A stretch of 63,029 nucleotides of DNA, from contig JALUUO010000024.1 of assembly GCA_027021335.1 (NCBI GenBank), positions 1 to 63,029 of the forward strand, read 5' to 3'. Under the pieces are notes generated by a model. That model was not told where the DNA came from. It worked only from the letters and a program-made list of their open reading frames with translations, and did no database searches. The position numbers and the translations under genes were made by a program. Shown here piece by piece: positions 26,714 to 35,471 of this stretch. Within the stretch, counting starts at the first letter, position 1. The number at the start of each line of letters is the position of its first letter. Source of the stretch: Nitrospirota bacterium. Its GTDB lineage: Bacteria > Nitrospirota > Thermodesulfovibrionia > SZUA-242.

Positions 26714-27388
26714 ATGAAGTCTGGAAAAACCAAAAATATAGTTTCACCAGGGGTGGTCATGGCAATGAATGAAAGAGGTAAAAAAACAGATAAACCTAAG
26801 CTTATAAAGTGCAGTCACTGTGACCGTAACATCAACCCAAAAGCTGCATACTGTCCTTTTTGCGGAGGAAGTATCCCGGTTGCACCAATAAATAACAATC
26901 CTGTCTGCCCCAGGTGCAATACAGCCCTAGAGACACACAATAATGATAACATTGAGACTGATATCTGCCCGGACTGCGGCGGAATCTGGCTTGATAAGGG
27001 AGACTTCAAGATGGCTACAGCCGAGTCCAATGTCTACAGAAGCTTTAAACTTACCCGAGAGTATATCCGGCCGCCCATAGATAGTGACTTCAACTACATC
27101 AACTGTATCAGGTGCGGCAAATTAATGCTGAGAGAAAATTTTAAAAGAATATCAGGCGTAATGATAGACAGGTGCGGAAGACATGGAGTATGGCTTGACG
27201 CGGGAGAACTCGAAAAAATAAGGCATTTTATAGCAGACGGAGGCCTTGACAAAGCTCAGAATAAGGAAATGGCAAAAAACAGGCAGGAACTTAAAGATCT
27301 GGCCATGACAGTAAAACAGATAGACTTCTCGCAGAAACTCCTACACCGTTTTGATCTTAGGCGAATATTCTTCGACGGGTTCTTCTAA
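26714..27388 (+). CDS. zf-TFIIB/zinc-ribbon domain protein
   Basis: A 224-residue protein with three or four CxxC zinc knuckles in a row: CSHCDRN and CPFCGGS (ordinary zinc ribbon), CPRCNTA and CPDCGGIWLDKGDF (zf-TFIIB signature), and CIRCGKLM with a degenerate CGRHGVWLDAGEL repeat. The WLDxGE element is diagnostic of the zf-TFIIB family. Such proteins are widespread and of unknown role, possibly metal-dependent protein or nucleic acid binding. The likely start may be the internal ATG near 26764 (MNERGKKTDK). Divergent from relA; converges on a small basic protein gene. Confidence 0.75.
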   Translation: MKSGKTKNIVSPGVVMAMNERGKKTDKPKLIKCSHCDRNINPKAAYCPFCGGSIPVAPINNNPVCPRCNTALETHNNDNIETDICPDCGGIWLDKGDFKMATAESNVYRSFKLTREYIRPPIDSDFNYINCIRCGKLMLRENFKRISGVMIDRCGRHGVWLDAGELEKIRHFIADGGLDKAQNKEMAKNRQELKDLAMTVKQIDFSQKLLHRFDLRRIFFDGFF

Positions 27389-27393
27389 TGCCA

Positions 27394-27597
27394 TTACGGC
27401 ATCTTTTCATGCATTACTTCTGGCGTGTCTGGCGTGTTTACAACTAACTCAGCGTTCGCCGGATCCGTCTCTTCCAAGGCTTGAGAAGGGTTTTTACTGT
27501 TTTTTTGGCGTTTAAGTCTTTTCTCTTCCTGTTTTTTCTTCCGCGATAATTCTTTTTTTCGCTTATTGCTGCTATACATGCCTGAACGCATTGCCAT
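27394..27597 (-). CDS. Small basic/proline-rich hypothetical protein
   Basis: A 67-residue protein with a strong GGAGGG site immediately before its ATG (27597). Residues 1-38 are rich in lysine and arginine (SSNKRKKELSRKKKQEEKRL), and the remainder is acidic with a VVNTPDTPEVMHEK tail. I recognise no domain; it could bind nucleic acid through the basic part. The ribosome-binding site and compact spacing support expression. Confidence 0.6.
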   Translation of the reverse strand: MAMRSGMYSSNKRKKELSRKKKQEEKRLKRQKNSKNPSQALEETDPANAELVVNTPDTPEVMHEKMP

Positions 27598-27720
27598 TGT
27601 TTTCCCTCCTGATTGATTTTAAAATCAACAAAAATGGTTTTTTATACTTGATATATTTGAACAAACAAACCAATAAGGAATGTTCAAAGATTGAGAAGTA
27701 AGAATACTTGGTGGGTTATT

Positions 27721-27756
27721 TTAAAAAGCAGGTCCCGCCTAAACAGGACCTGCTTT
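27721..27756 (-). terminator. Intrinsic terminator of the cold-shock gene
   Basis: AAAGCAGGTCC (27725-27735) and GGACCTGCTTT (27746-27756) form an 11-bp perfect stem with a 10-base loop. On the reverse strand the stem is followed by TTTTTAA, as expected for Rho-independent termination of the cspA-type gene, 14 bases after its stop. Confidence 0.88.
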
Positions 27757-27769
27757 CAGGTTTACAGTT

Positions 27770-27973
27770 TTACAGTCTTGCGATATTTGTTGCCTTAGGG
27801 CCTTTATCGCCTTCAACGACATCAAAGCTTACGGCATCGCCTTCGGTCATGCTTTTAAAACCATCGCCCTGAATCTCAGAGTAGTGAGCAAAAACATCAG
27901 GACCACCATCATCCTGGGTTATAAAACCAAACCCCTTGGACTCGTTGAACCACTTTACAGTTCCGTTTGCCAT
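27770..27973 (-). CDS. Cold-shock protein (CspA family)
   Basis: A 67-residue single cold-shock domain. It contains the RNP1 motif [12 protein letters not shown] and the RNP2-like [13 protein letters not shown], and starts with [14 protein letters not shown]. Such proteins bind single-stranded nucleic acid and act as RNA chaperones. The slightly unusual AHYSEI in place of the common HFSAI is typical of many proteobacterial paralogues. A GGAGGT site lies before the ATG. It has its own terminator. Confidence 0.95.
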   Translation of the reverse strand: MANGTVKWFNESKGFGFITQDDGGPDVFAHYSEIQGDGFKSMTEGDAVSFDVVEGDKGPKATNIARL

Positions 27974-28027
27974 ACAGATTTACCTCCTTACGTAATAAAC
28001 TAAACTCAAGAAGAATCCAGCTCTTAA

Positions 28028-28064
28028 TAAAAAAAGCCACAAAGCATAAAGTCTTTGTAGCTTT
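28028..28064 (-). terminator. Intrinsic terminator of the minus-strand T6SS operon
   Basis: AAAGCCACAAAG (28033-28044) pairs with CTTTGTAGCTTT (28053-28064) in a 12-bp stem containing one G-U pair in the reverse-strand RNA. On that strand it is followed by seven T residues. It sits 110 bases after the tagF stop and just before the cold-shock gene, closing the T6SS transcript. Confidence 0.85.
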
Positions 28065-28173
28065 ACTTTTTACAAATACTCCAGAAACTTCTTATTGATG
28101 ATGGCATCTTTCATTCTTAAAAGTCAACTCAGGAAATTACCAGAATCTAAAAGCAAGAAAACCACTTAACTTG

Positions 28174-29157
28174 TTACGTCCAGGTTGCTTTTAATCCGTT
28201 TATAACATCCGTCATCGAAGAAGCATGGTTTTCCATAACTTCCTTAATTTTTCCCTGCAACTTGCCGCTTAGTTTTTCGACCATGCTCAGTCTTAACTTT
28301 CCCAGGTCATAGACAGAATCTTCATCCATGTCCGGATGTATAAATGCCGAAAAACTCTTAGGCAGGGGAGTATCAAGAAATAAAAACAGAATGCCGGAAT
28401 CAGCATCCGCCCTGCTCCAGAAAAATGAATAAGACCTGTTTGCATCACCACATAACAGGCTAAAAACGATATCCATCCAGAAACTTACTCCGGCCTTTAG
28501 TCCTCCCGGCCCGGAGGACAAGGACAAAGGCAGAGCGACACCATAACTTAATCCAGAAGCACCACTACTGCCACGCAAGGGCAGAAGAACGTCGGCCAGC
28601 CCTTGTATCAGTGCGTATCTTTCAGCCGGTTTTTCATATCTGTCATGCATACCGCTCCAGAATTTTTCTAAAGTGAGTGAATCTTTGAGTTTTAAATATT
28701 CTGATTCAGCTTCGGTCTGTCCGGGAATAGGCAGACGCCCTAAACGCTCAACCTCTTCCGTAAGGGCTCTTACATCCTTTCCCTTCCATTTCTCCAGCGC
28801 AAGACTCTGTGCCTGGTCCAGAAACATACTGTACCGGACCGGTAATAACATCCCGTTTAAAGGCATATCATCCGGCTGTAGTGTTGTAAATATTGAAAAC
28901 GGAAACAGCCGGCCGCCGGTATCCATACCCGGAACAAAAACCCCAAAAAGGCCGGATTTAAAACCAGGTCCGGTTAAGAAAAAACCATAGGGCGGCATCG
29001 TGGTATACCCTTGCTGCCATTTCTGGTTCAGCTTGAGCCTTGACCAGTGAATTCCCTCCTGAAGCCACTGGTCCAAAATCCTGACCTCTCCAGATCCGGC
29101 GTTATACCGGATAAAGTCAGCATATATGGGTAGTTTCCCAAAACATCCAACATTCAT
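28174..29157 (-). CDS. tagF: T6SS-associated protein TagF
   Basis: About 327 residues from the ATG at 29157, where the family opening MNVGCFGKLPIYADFIRY begins; the frame is open to a TTG at 29202. It shows the TagF/DUF2094 domain (GCFGKLP-xxADF, then WLQEGI, then PPYGFFLTGP). TagF is a post-translational modulator of T6SS firing, best known as a repressor acting with the Fha/PpkA/PppA pathway. Here it is the last gene of the membrane-complex operon after tssM, in the same transcript as the FHA and PP2C genes, consistent with that role. Confidence 0.9.
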   Translation of the reverse strand: MNVGCFGKLPIYADFIRYNAGSGEVRILDQWLQEGIHWSRLKLNQKWQQGYTTMPPYGFFLTGPGFKSGLFGVFVPGMDTGGRLFPFSIFTTLQPDDMPLNGMLLPVRYSMFLDQAQSLALEKWKGKDVRALTEEVERLGRLPIPGQTEAESEYLKLKDSLTLEKFWSGMHDRYEKPAERYALIQGLADVLLPLRGSSGASGLSYGVALPLSLSSGPGGLKAGVSFWMDIVFSLLCGDANRSYSFFWSRADADSGILFLFLDTPLPKSFSAFIHPDMDEDSVYDLGKLRLSMVEKLSGKLQGKIKEVMENHASSMTDVINGLKATWT

Positions 29158-29229
29158 TACTTCCGCAGAACCCTCTTCTCTTAGCTTTCGGGCCGGCCGC
29201 AACCTATCCTCGGCCCAATCAAGTTAAAG

Positions 29230-32200
29230 TTATGGACTGATTCTCTTTGGACACTTGAAATTATCAAAAAGCCCCCGCACAAACGGGTTTTTATAACTGG
29301 AAGCCTTCAAGTTGAACTTGGCCGAATACTTGCCGCGTGCGGTATTAAAAATCCACTCCAGCCTATAAACTGTGGAGCTTTTAGCCGTTACTTTTGCGGC
29401 ATCCAACAGCCTGAAGAATCCCCACCTGCCTTCAAAGGCTTTCTCTTCCCTAAGACCGCTTCTTTCATCCGTAATTGATATCTTTGCTCCGGCCGATATC
29501 GCTTCGCCGGGCCAGGTGAACTTTTTGTATGCCTGAGGCCCCATACGATAACGATAGCGTTGCCCGTCCACCAGCAGCATAGTTTCGCTAAGCCCTGCTG
29601 TTGGAATAGGATACAACTCGAACGTGGCTGTCGGGTCAACGCTTCCTCTTGGAAACAGGCTGTCCGAAATACGCCTGATTCGTTTCATAGAAGAGAAGAA
29701 GGATTCAGAAAACCTGATTCCACGTCCCTGCCATGTTTTGGCACGCCAGGTTCTTCCAGAGGGGACAAGGAACTGCCGTAGATGATCGTTATAGAAACGC
29801 CGGACAACACCATCGCTTGGATGGAAAAATTCTGCTACGTCAATAAGAGCCGAGTCCTGTCCCAACTCGCTGAAAGGATACTTCATCTGCAGACTCTTAC
29901 GAAACACATCATAAACATCCACGCGCCAAAGATTGTCCAGGTACTTCTGTGCATCAACAAGTACAGCGGATAAAACATGTATCACAGGTTGTTTAAGCAG
30001 GGGTTCGATCAACATCTTTTCATCTGTATTAAAATCACGCAACATGCTGGTAATAGCGCTTAAGACCTGGTGAAGCTCTTCATTAGAACCGCCGGACAAT
30101 ATTTTTCCGGCCAGGTACCTAGCTTCCTGCTGCGGATTATCCGAATTCACCATGTCATTTATGAGCGACTGTATTTTAGCGATCTCCTCCAGGTAAACCT
30201 GCAACTCGGCAATATCATCATCAGAACCGTTTTCCCGTCCCTTAACAAACTCCCTAAGCGACATAAAACGTTTCTGCACCAGGCTTGCAGGTTCAGGCTT
30301 GGCCGCCTCCTGCAATGCCTTTTTACCTATGCCCAGCTTTCTTGTGGCTTTACTAAAGAGCTTTGTGACCGTCTTACCCACCTTAACTCCGGGTGTTTCT
30401 CCTATACTGGTCTGTTCCACCACTGATTGCAGCAAAAGTACAAGAGGAGAATCTTCTCCTGCCAATACATGAAGCCGGCCTGCCGCATCTTCCATATCTG
30501 TAAAAGAGCGCAATGATATTCCTTCAATAAAACTACGCCACTGCCTGACGTATTCCTTCATATAAAGATCCCTGAGCTCCTTTTCCACTTCCTCAGCGAC
30601 CGCATCTTCCTGATCTTCAGCTTGTCCCGGAGACAAGTCGGCAAGTATCCAGTCTTCTTTTAATAATTCTTCTCCGGCCTTGGCTGATGCTTCCTTAAAA
30701 TACTTTTTCCATGCCTCCGGCGTATAAAAGCCGGGGATCTCGTACTTGGACACAAGCAGATTCTGGCTCCTGTGTCCCATGGCTTTCTGAAGCGTGTAAG
30801 GCTCGAAATTCCTGTTTCCCTTGTTGCGTATGGTGAGAAAAACCCGCTGGATCGTCGGAATGGTTTTAAGCGCACTTCTTGCCGAATCAACCAGCCTAGG
30901 CTCCAGCTCAATTACAGGAACGCCGGCGGCTTTCATATGCCGCAGATAGAAATCACTCTGGCGTTCCATTATCTCCCGAATATCCGGCTCAACCTGGCTA
31001 TCCAGCAACGCCCTGAACATTTCACCTAGAAACTCTGTGTCTGCCCTGGCAGGATCAGCCAGCATAAGATACGCCTTAAGCATATCGTAGTAGTGGGAAT
31101 AGTCATCAAGATTTTTTACACCGCTTTGGCTTACCTGAGCAAGTTCAGCCTCAAGCTCCAAACCCATAGGCTCAAGAAGAATTTCAGAAAGACGGAAAAG
31201 GTATATATCCCTTACCGGAGACAAAATGGTATCACCACGGTACAAACCCCAGCGCATCATAAGCGGGGGGCCATCCGACTGATACTCGTATAGTGTTTCA
31301 AGCTTTCCACGCAGGTTATCCAGAGCTTGCAGGTTCGCTGACAAAAGATCATCTTTATTCCAGTCTATCTTGCTAACCTGCCGGGCGGAATACCCGATGT
31401 TGCTGATAAGCCGCTTGTTTGCTATAAAAGAAACAGTGAGTGAAACTATCAAGGCAACTGCAATAGCCAAGGAGCCTCCAAAAGAGGCCATGCGGATCAG
31501 CCTTGCCCTCCGGGCCGCACTGCTTGAGGCCCCGGCGATACCCTGGTCTGGAAAGATAACCTGGGTGAAGAGATTTTTCAAAAAATAACTCTTGGTTTCC
31601 CCTGTATTTTCGCTTTGAGCACCGGAAAAAACTCCTGAGACTCCAAACGCCCTGCTCATGGCCCCGATTACATTGTCTATAGGCGCACCCTCCTGGGTGC
31701 CACTGGTGAAGTAAAACCCCCTGAAAATAGGTTGTTCCTGGTATGGGTTCGGCTCAAAGAGAGCTCCAAGAAAGCGGGAAAGCCTTGCCTTTATCGACCT
31801 ATATTGAAGTGGAAAAAAATAGACAGCCTGTTTGTTCTCTACCTTGATCTCATAGCCAAGTCTTGTCAACCTTCTTCTGTTTAAAGATTGGTATAATTTG
31901 TCGAAATCATTTTCAAAAAGAGTCTGAACCGGCGCTTGCCTGAGCTCTTCTTCAGAAAACGTGCATCCCCAGACCTGGCTTCGTTCTTCCCTGCTCATAT
32001 CCCCAAAAAACTCTACAAACCCCTGGAGCAGATCACACTTGGTAAAGACTACATACACAGGAAAACGGATATCCAGTTGTTTAATCAGTTCATCGATTCG
32101 CTTTCGAATCTTCTTACCGTAATCTTCACACGCATCTTCATCTCCGCCCATAAGATCCGGAATGCTTATACCTACTATAACGCCGTTGATCGGCTTGCGC

Positions 32201-32820
32201 TTTCTGGCTTTTTTCAACATATCCAGAAAGCCCAGCCACTCTTTCTGCCCCTCTTCCTCGGTCGTGTACCTGCCTGCGGTGTCAAGAAGTACAGCCTCGT
32301 TGGTGAACCACCAGTCGCAGTTGCGGGTTCCGCCGACGCCCTTGATTTTGGCTTCAGACTCATTCACATATGGAAAACTCAGACCCGAATGAAGAATAGC
32401 TGTGCTTTTACCGGAAGCCGGGGGGCCGATCATCATGTACCATGGCAGATCGTAAAGAGCCGCGCTTTTGCGCAGGAATTTTCCCCCTCCGGATTTTTTC
32501 AAGGTAGTGATCGCAGAGTTGAGCTGTTCCTGCAGCTCCTGAATCTCTTCCCGGCGGTCGGGCCGTTCGCCGGCCATCTGGGCGGCAGCCTGTTCCTTCA
32601 GGGCGTTTTCAATCTGTGCGGCTCCTTTGGTAGCGTTGATTTTCCGGATCAATAACACAACAATACCGCTCATGACAGCCAACGCCATAACCATCACCCT
32701 AAGCAGAACAGTTCCGAGTCCTACAAACGGACCTGCAAACCAAACAAGCAGCAATAGTATGACAAAGCCTACAGCCATAACCAGGTAGCGATTCTTAAAA
32801 ATAGAATAGATTTTTTTCAT
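29230..32820 (-). CDS. tssM: T6SS membrane subunit TssM (IcmF)
   Basis: A 1196-residue inner-membrane protein. Two membrane segments lie at about 12-30 and 40-58, followed by the cytoplasmic IcmF nucleotide-binding-like domain: GPPASGKST Walker A at 132-140, VLLDTAGRY, and the VVFTKCDLL segment. A third membrane segment near 450-470 (SLAIAVALIVSLTVSF) precedes the large periplasmic domain that contacts TssJ. The C-terminal part carries the TRFARIEAL-like arrangement with FEGRWGFFRLL. With TssJ and TssL it makes the T6SS envelope-spanning complex. Length fits the family (about 1100-1200). Confidence 0.95.
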   Translation of the reverse strand: MKKIYSIFKNRYLVMAVGFVILLLLVWFAGPFVGLGTVLLRVMVMALAVMSGIVVLLIRKINATKGAAQIENALKEQAAAQMAGERPDRREEIQELQEQLNSAITTLKKSGGGKFLRKSAALYDLPWYMMIGPPASGKSTAILHSGLSFPYVNESEAKIKGVGGTRNCDWWFTNEAVLLDTAGRYTTEEEGQKEWLGFLDMLKKARKRKPINGVIVGISIPDLMGGDEDACEDYGKKIRKRIDELIKQLDIRFPVYVVFTKCDLLQGFVEFFGDMSREERSQVWGCTFSEEELRQAPVQTLFENDFDKLYQSLNRRRLTRLGYEIKVENKQAVYFFPLQYRSIKARLSRFLGALFEPNPYQEQPIFRGFYFTSGTQEGAPIDNVIGAMSRAFGVSGVFSGAQSENTGETKSYFLKNLFTQVIFPDQGIAGASSSAARRARLIRMASFGGSLAIAVALIVSLTVSFIANKRLISNIGYSARQVSKIDWNKDDLLSANLQALDNLRGKLETLYEYQSDGPPLMMRWGLYRGDTILSPVRDIYLFRLSEILLEPMGLELEAELAQVSQSGVKNLDDYSHYYDMLKAYLMLADPARADTEFLGEMFRALLDSQVEPDIREIMERQSDFYLRHMKAAGVPVIELEPRLVDSARSALKTIPTIQRVFLTIRNKGNRNFEPYTLQKAMGHRSQNLLVSKYEIPGFYTPEAWKKYFKEASAKAGEELLKEDWILADLSPGQAEDQEDAVAEEVEKELRDLYMKEYVRQWRSFIEGISLRSFTDMEDAAGRLHVLAGEDSPLVLLLQSVVEQTSIGETPGVKVGKTVTKLFSKATRKLGIGKKALQEAAKPEPASLVQKRFMSLREFVKGRENGSDDDIAELQVYLEEIAKIQSLINDMVNSDNPQQEARYLAGKILSGGSNEELHQVLSAITSMLRDFNTDEKMLIEPLLKQPVIHVLSAVLVDAQKYLDNLWRVDVYDVFRKSLQMKYPFSELGQDSALIDVAEFFHPSDGVVRRFYNDHLRQFLVPSGRTWRAKTWQGRGIRFSESFFSSMKRIRRISDSLFPRGSVDPTATFELYPIPTAGLSETMLLVDGQRYRYRMGPQAYKKFTWPGEAISAGAKISITDERSGLREEKAFEGRWGFFRLLDAAKVTAKSSTVYRLEWIFNTARGKYSAKFNLKASSYKNPFVRGLFDNFKCPKRISP

Positions 32821-32851
32821 ATACTTATATTTTTTTTAATATCACGATTTT

Positions 32852-33553
32852 TCACAGCACCTGTTTATCGAGCAGACGTGTTAATTCTTCAACAACCGAT
32901 CCTGCGTCGTGTCCAATCCAGAAAGTCAACCCGGTAAAGGCAACAAACACCACAGCAGCACAAACGACCAGCCAGACCCAGATCGGAAATTCCTGGCCGA
33001 TTCCTTGAGTCAATCCCTGAGGCCGCTCCCACTTGCCGGAGAGTTCCCTCGATTCCTTTCCTCGAATCCTGGCGATATCCCTGCCCGTCTCTTCCATCAG
33101 CACTTTTAACTTCTCTATACCTAAAATTTTGTACTTGCCTTCATAACCAAGCTGCATACATGTATAAAAAACCTCAAGTGCTTCAATCCTTGCATCGGCC
33201 GCCTGGCGAAGTTCTTCGAGTTTCTTAAAAAACTCCTCACCGGCCATGTGCACTCCGAAATAATCAAGCTGAAGAGGCCTGGTAAGCCATCCATCTTTAC
33301 CCGGCCAAGAAGAATTCAGAATCATCTCGTCAATAAAGGCGGTAAGTGCGTATTTGGCGTACTGCAAGTCCTCACTACTAACTCCTAGTTGCTTGCCATC
33401 GGACTCCATTTCCGCAAACATTGCGGTAATGCGATTCCGGAGGTTTTCCGGGTTGCCAAAGTCCTGAGAGGAACGAAGTTGAACAATCAAAGAGAAGAAG
33501 CCCGCGCATAATTCGCTCAGGTTGTATCCGCCTGTTACTGCTGAATTACTCAT
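32852..33553 (-). CDS. tssL: T6SS membrane subunit TssL (DotU), short form
   Basis: A 233-residue DotU-type protein. The cytoplasmic hook domain includes YALTAFIDEMILNSSW and FFKKLEELRQAADARIEALEVFYTCMQLGYEGKY, and one C-terminal tail anchor is seen at about 190-214 (WVWLVVCAAVVFVAFTGLTFW). There is no C-terminal OmpA-like peptidoglycan-binding domain, so anchoring to the wall must come from another protein if needed. It is positioned tssK-tssL-tssM, as in many T6SS loci. Confidence 0.93.
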   Translation of the reverse strand: MSNSAVTGGYNLSELCAGFFSLIVQLRSSQDFGNPENLRNRITAMFAEMESDGKQLGVSSEDLQYAKYALTAFIDEMILNSSWPGKDGWLTRPLQLDYFGVHMAGEEFFKKLEELRQAADARIEALEVFYTCMQLGYEGKYKILGIEKLKVLMEETGRDIARIRGKESRELSGKWERPQGLTQGIGQEFPIWVWLVVCAAVVFVAFTGLTFWIGHDAGSVVEELTRLLDKQVL

Positions 33554-33574
33554 GGTTTTTGTTTTTTTAAATCC

Positions 33575-34939
33575 TTATTCCTTGATCGCAATAAGATCGA
33601 GTTTTACTTCTGTAAAATCAGAGGGCACGTACACGGCCAGATTCTTAGCCTGCCTTATAACATCCCAATAATCGCCTTGTGTTTCGATACGAAAATAGTG
33701 ATACCCCATCTGCATACGAATATCCTCAGGCGGCCGCGGCGAGTGATAAAGGGCCAATCCTGGCATACCTGCGCTAACCAGTATATTGATCTTATCCAAA
33801 GAGCCGATTTTTATCTGATAAGGAACCCTGGAGATAATATCAGCCTCGGAAATTCCGGCTGAAACAGCAAGGTAGAACTGAGCGTTATCCAGAAGGCGTT
33901 CATCCGCTATACGGGCTACAAACAGGGATTGCTCGGTCTGCTCCAGGGCAATCGAGACGGACTTGCTTGACAAAACTATCTCCAGAGCACCACGAAGGCG
34001 TTCCAGCAACAAGCCAAAGGTTTGATCCAGGTTCGCATGCTGATAGGGCGGAAGCTCTCCCGGATGCCCTTCTGGAGAAAACGTAATCAGTTCACCCGCA
34101 AGTTGAGACAATGTAAGAAAAAACTCTTCCGGGTGTACTGACGCAGTACGGTGATAGTGAGAGATAAGAGGAATAAAAGAGTTCACTGTGTGAAGAAACC
34201 AGAAGTTAGAGATATCCGACGATCCGAACTCCACAGCTCCGCTGCGCTGCCTCCGGCGTTCGCCTGATAACGACCGGCTTTTGGCTGTCAACATCTCAAG
34301 CAGTTGTCTTACCGTACGCATAAGAGCATCCGACGCCCCGATTCTCAGGCAGGCAGGCACGAACTCCTCTTTCAGCGCAACATTTCCGGACGAAGCTCGA
34401 ACCAGTTCGGCTATCTTAATAACGCTCAGTTCGTCCAGGGATTCGCTCGAAAACATAATACGGAATTGCTTGCGGGCAATACCTATCTGTTTTTCGTTGC
34501 CTCCTGTGGTTTCATCAAAAACGTTAACAAATTGCCTCCGGTAGCGGGTTTGTCCGGAGGAAGAAGCAGGAGATTGTTGTTCGTTTAAGTCATAATTCAT
34601 TCGCCCATGCCGTTCCACCGGAATTGCGAGATAGACATCCATGTTTTCAGTAGAAGGAAGAAAAAAATCTTTTATATTCCTGCTCTCGGGCAGATTATCG
34701 GTTTCAGGCATGTCAAAAACCAATCCGTCAGGCATAACCCCACTACAGCCGGTCAGCACAAACCGGTCGTTGGCCAAAGCATCTTTATCAATGTCTATCC
34801 CCAGCAACCCCCAGCACTGCTGCTTAAGACTCTGAATACGAAAGTTCAAAATACTCTCGTTGTAGTGATCCCACTGCTGAAAATGCTGCGGAATCATGAA
34901 CATTCCTTCATTCCATATTACTTTACGGCAAGACTTCAT
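33575..34939 (-). CDS. tssK: T6SS baseplate subunit TssK
   Basis: A 454-residue TssK, the baseplate protein that connects to the TssJLM complex. It opens with the classic KVIWNEGMFMIPQHFQQWD and has the ILNFRIQSL, then LPESRNIKDFFLP segments; the C-terminal PEDIRMQMGYHYFRIETQGDYW is also characteristic. Length matches (about 445). The ATG overlaps the tssJ stop (ATGA), which indicates translational coupling with tssJ. Confidence 0.95.
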   Translation of the reverse strand: MKSCRKVIWNEGMFMIPQHFQQWDHYNESILNFRIQSLKQQCWGLLGIDIDKDALANDRFVLTGCSGVMPDGLVFDMPETDNLPESRNIKDFFLPSTENMDVYLAIPVERHGRMNYDLNEQQSPASSSGQTRYRRQFVNVFDETTGGNEKQIGIARKQFRIMFSSESLDELSVIKIAELVRASSGNVALKEEFVPACLRIGASDALMRTVRQLLEMLTAKSRSLSGERRRQRSGAVEFGSSDISNFWFLHTVNSFIPLISHYHRTASVHPEEFFLTLSQLAGELITFSPEGHPGELPPYQHANLDQTFGLLLERLRGALEIVLSSKSVSIALEQTEQSLFVARIADERLLDNAQFYLAVSAGISEADIISRVPYQIKIGSLDKINILVSAGMPGLALYHSPRPPEDIRMQMGYHYFRIETQGDYWDVIRQAKNLAVYVPSDFTEVKLDLIAIKE

Positions 34940-35412
34940 GGCTGTCTTTTCCTCTTACCATCAGTAATTTCCATCTCTTGTTCATCCATGACAAGATAAA
35001 CCTTCTGCCTTTTACTTGTTATCGGAATTATCCTGCGCCAGGAATTACCGCTTGGTTGCCTAAACAAAGCCACCAGGCCTAAGAACCTGGCGTCAGGCTC
35101 TCTCTGGACCTCGACCTGGTTATCCGAGTTTGGATATACAGTGGTTTCCCGCTTTGCCAGAAGATCATCGCCGAGCGCTTCGCCTTCATCCTGCCAGATG
35201 CTGATAAAATCAGCGCTTTCAAAACGCTCTTTGTTTTTAAGCTGATATATCCAGACAACAACAGGGAGGGCCGCTCCACTGTCATCAGGATTCAGGTTTT
35301 TATACGCCTGAAAAGTAATCCTGGCATACGGTTTTCCACATCCCGAAAGTCCCGGAAGTATTGTACATGTTACAAAAATAAAAAAAATAATCGCAATGTG
35401 CTGTTTTTTCAT
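34936..35412 (-). CDS. tssJ: T6SS outer-membrane lipoprotein TssJ
   Basis: From the ATG at 35412, preceded by GGAGGGATGG, the protein is 158 residues. The signal peptide ends in a lipobox LSGC with Cys25, so the mature protein is a lipidated outer-membrane lipoprotein. The LPVVVWIYQLKNKERFESADFISIWQDE stretch is the TssJ transthyretin-like fold with its loop that contacts TssM. An earlier ATG at 35427 is possible but lacks the ribosome-binding spacing. It overlaps tssK by four bases. Confidence 0.93.
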   Translation of the reverse strand: MKKQHIAIIFFIFVTCTILPGLSGCGKPYARITFQAYKNLNPDDSGAALPVVVWIYQLKNKERFESADFISIWQDEGEALGDDLLAKRETTVYPNSDNQVEVQREPDARFLGLVALFRQPSGNSWRRIIPITSKRQKVYLVMDEQEMEITDGKRKRQP

Positions 35413-35471
35413 CCATCCCTCCATCATTAACAGGCTAAAGACTGACGAATTTAAGTACCGTCCCTTTTCTA

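Noticed and set aside
29158-29202. 15-codon N-terminal extension of TagF with TTG
   Set aside because: The family opening MNVGCFGKLP is at 29157; the extension is unlike family members.
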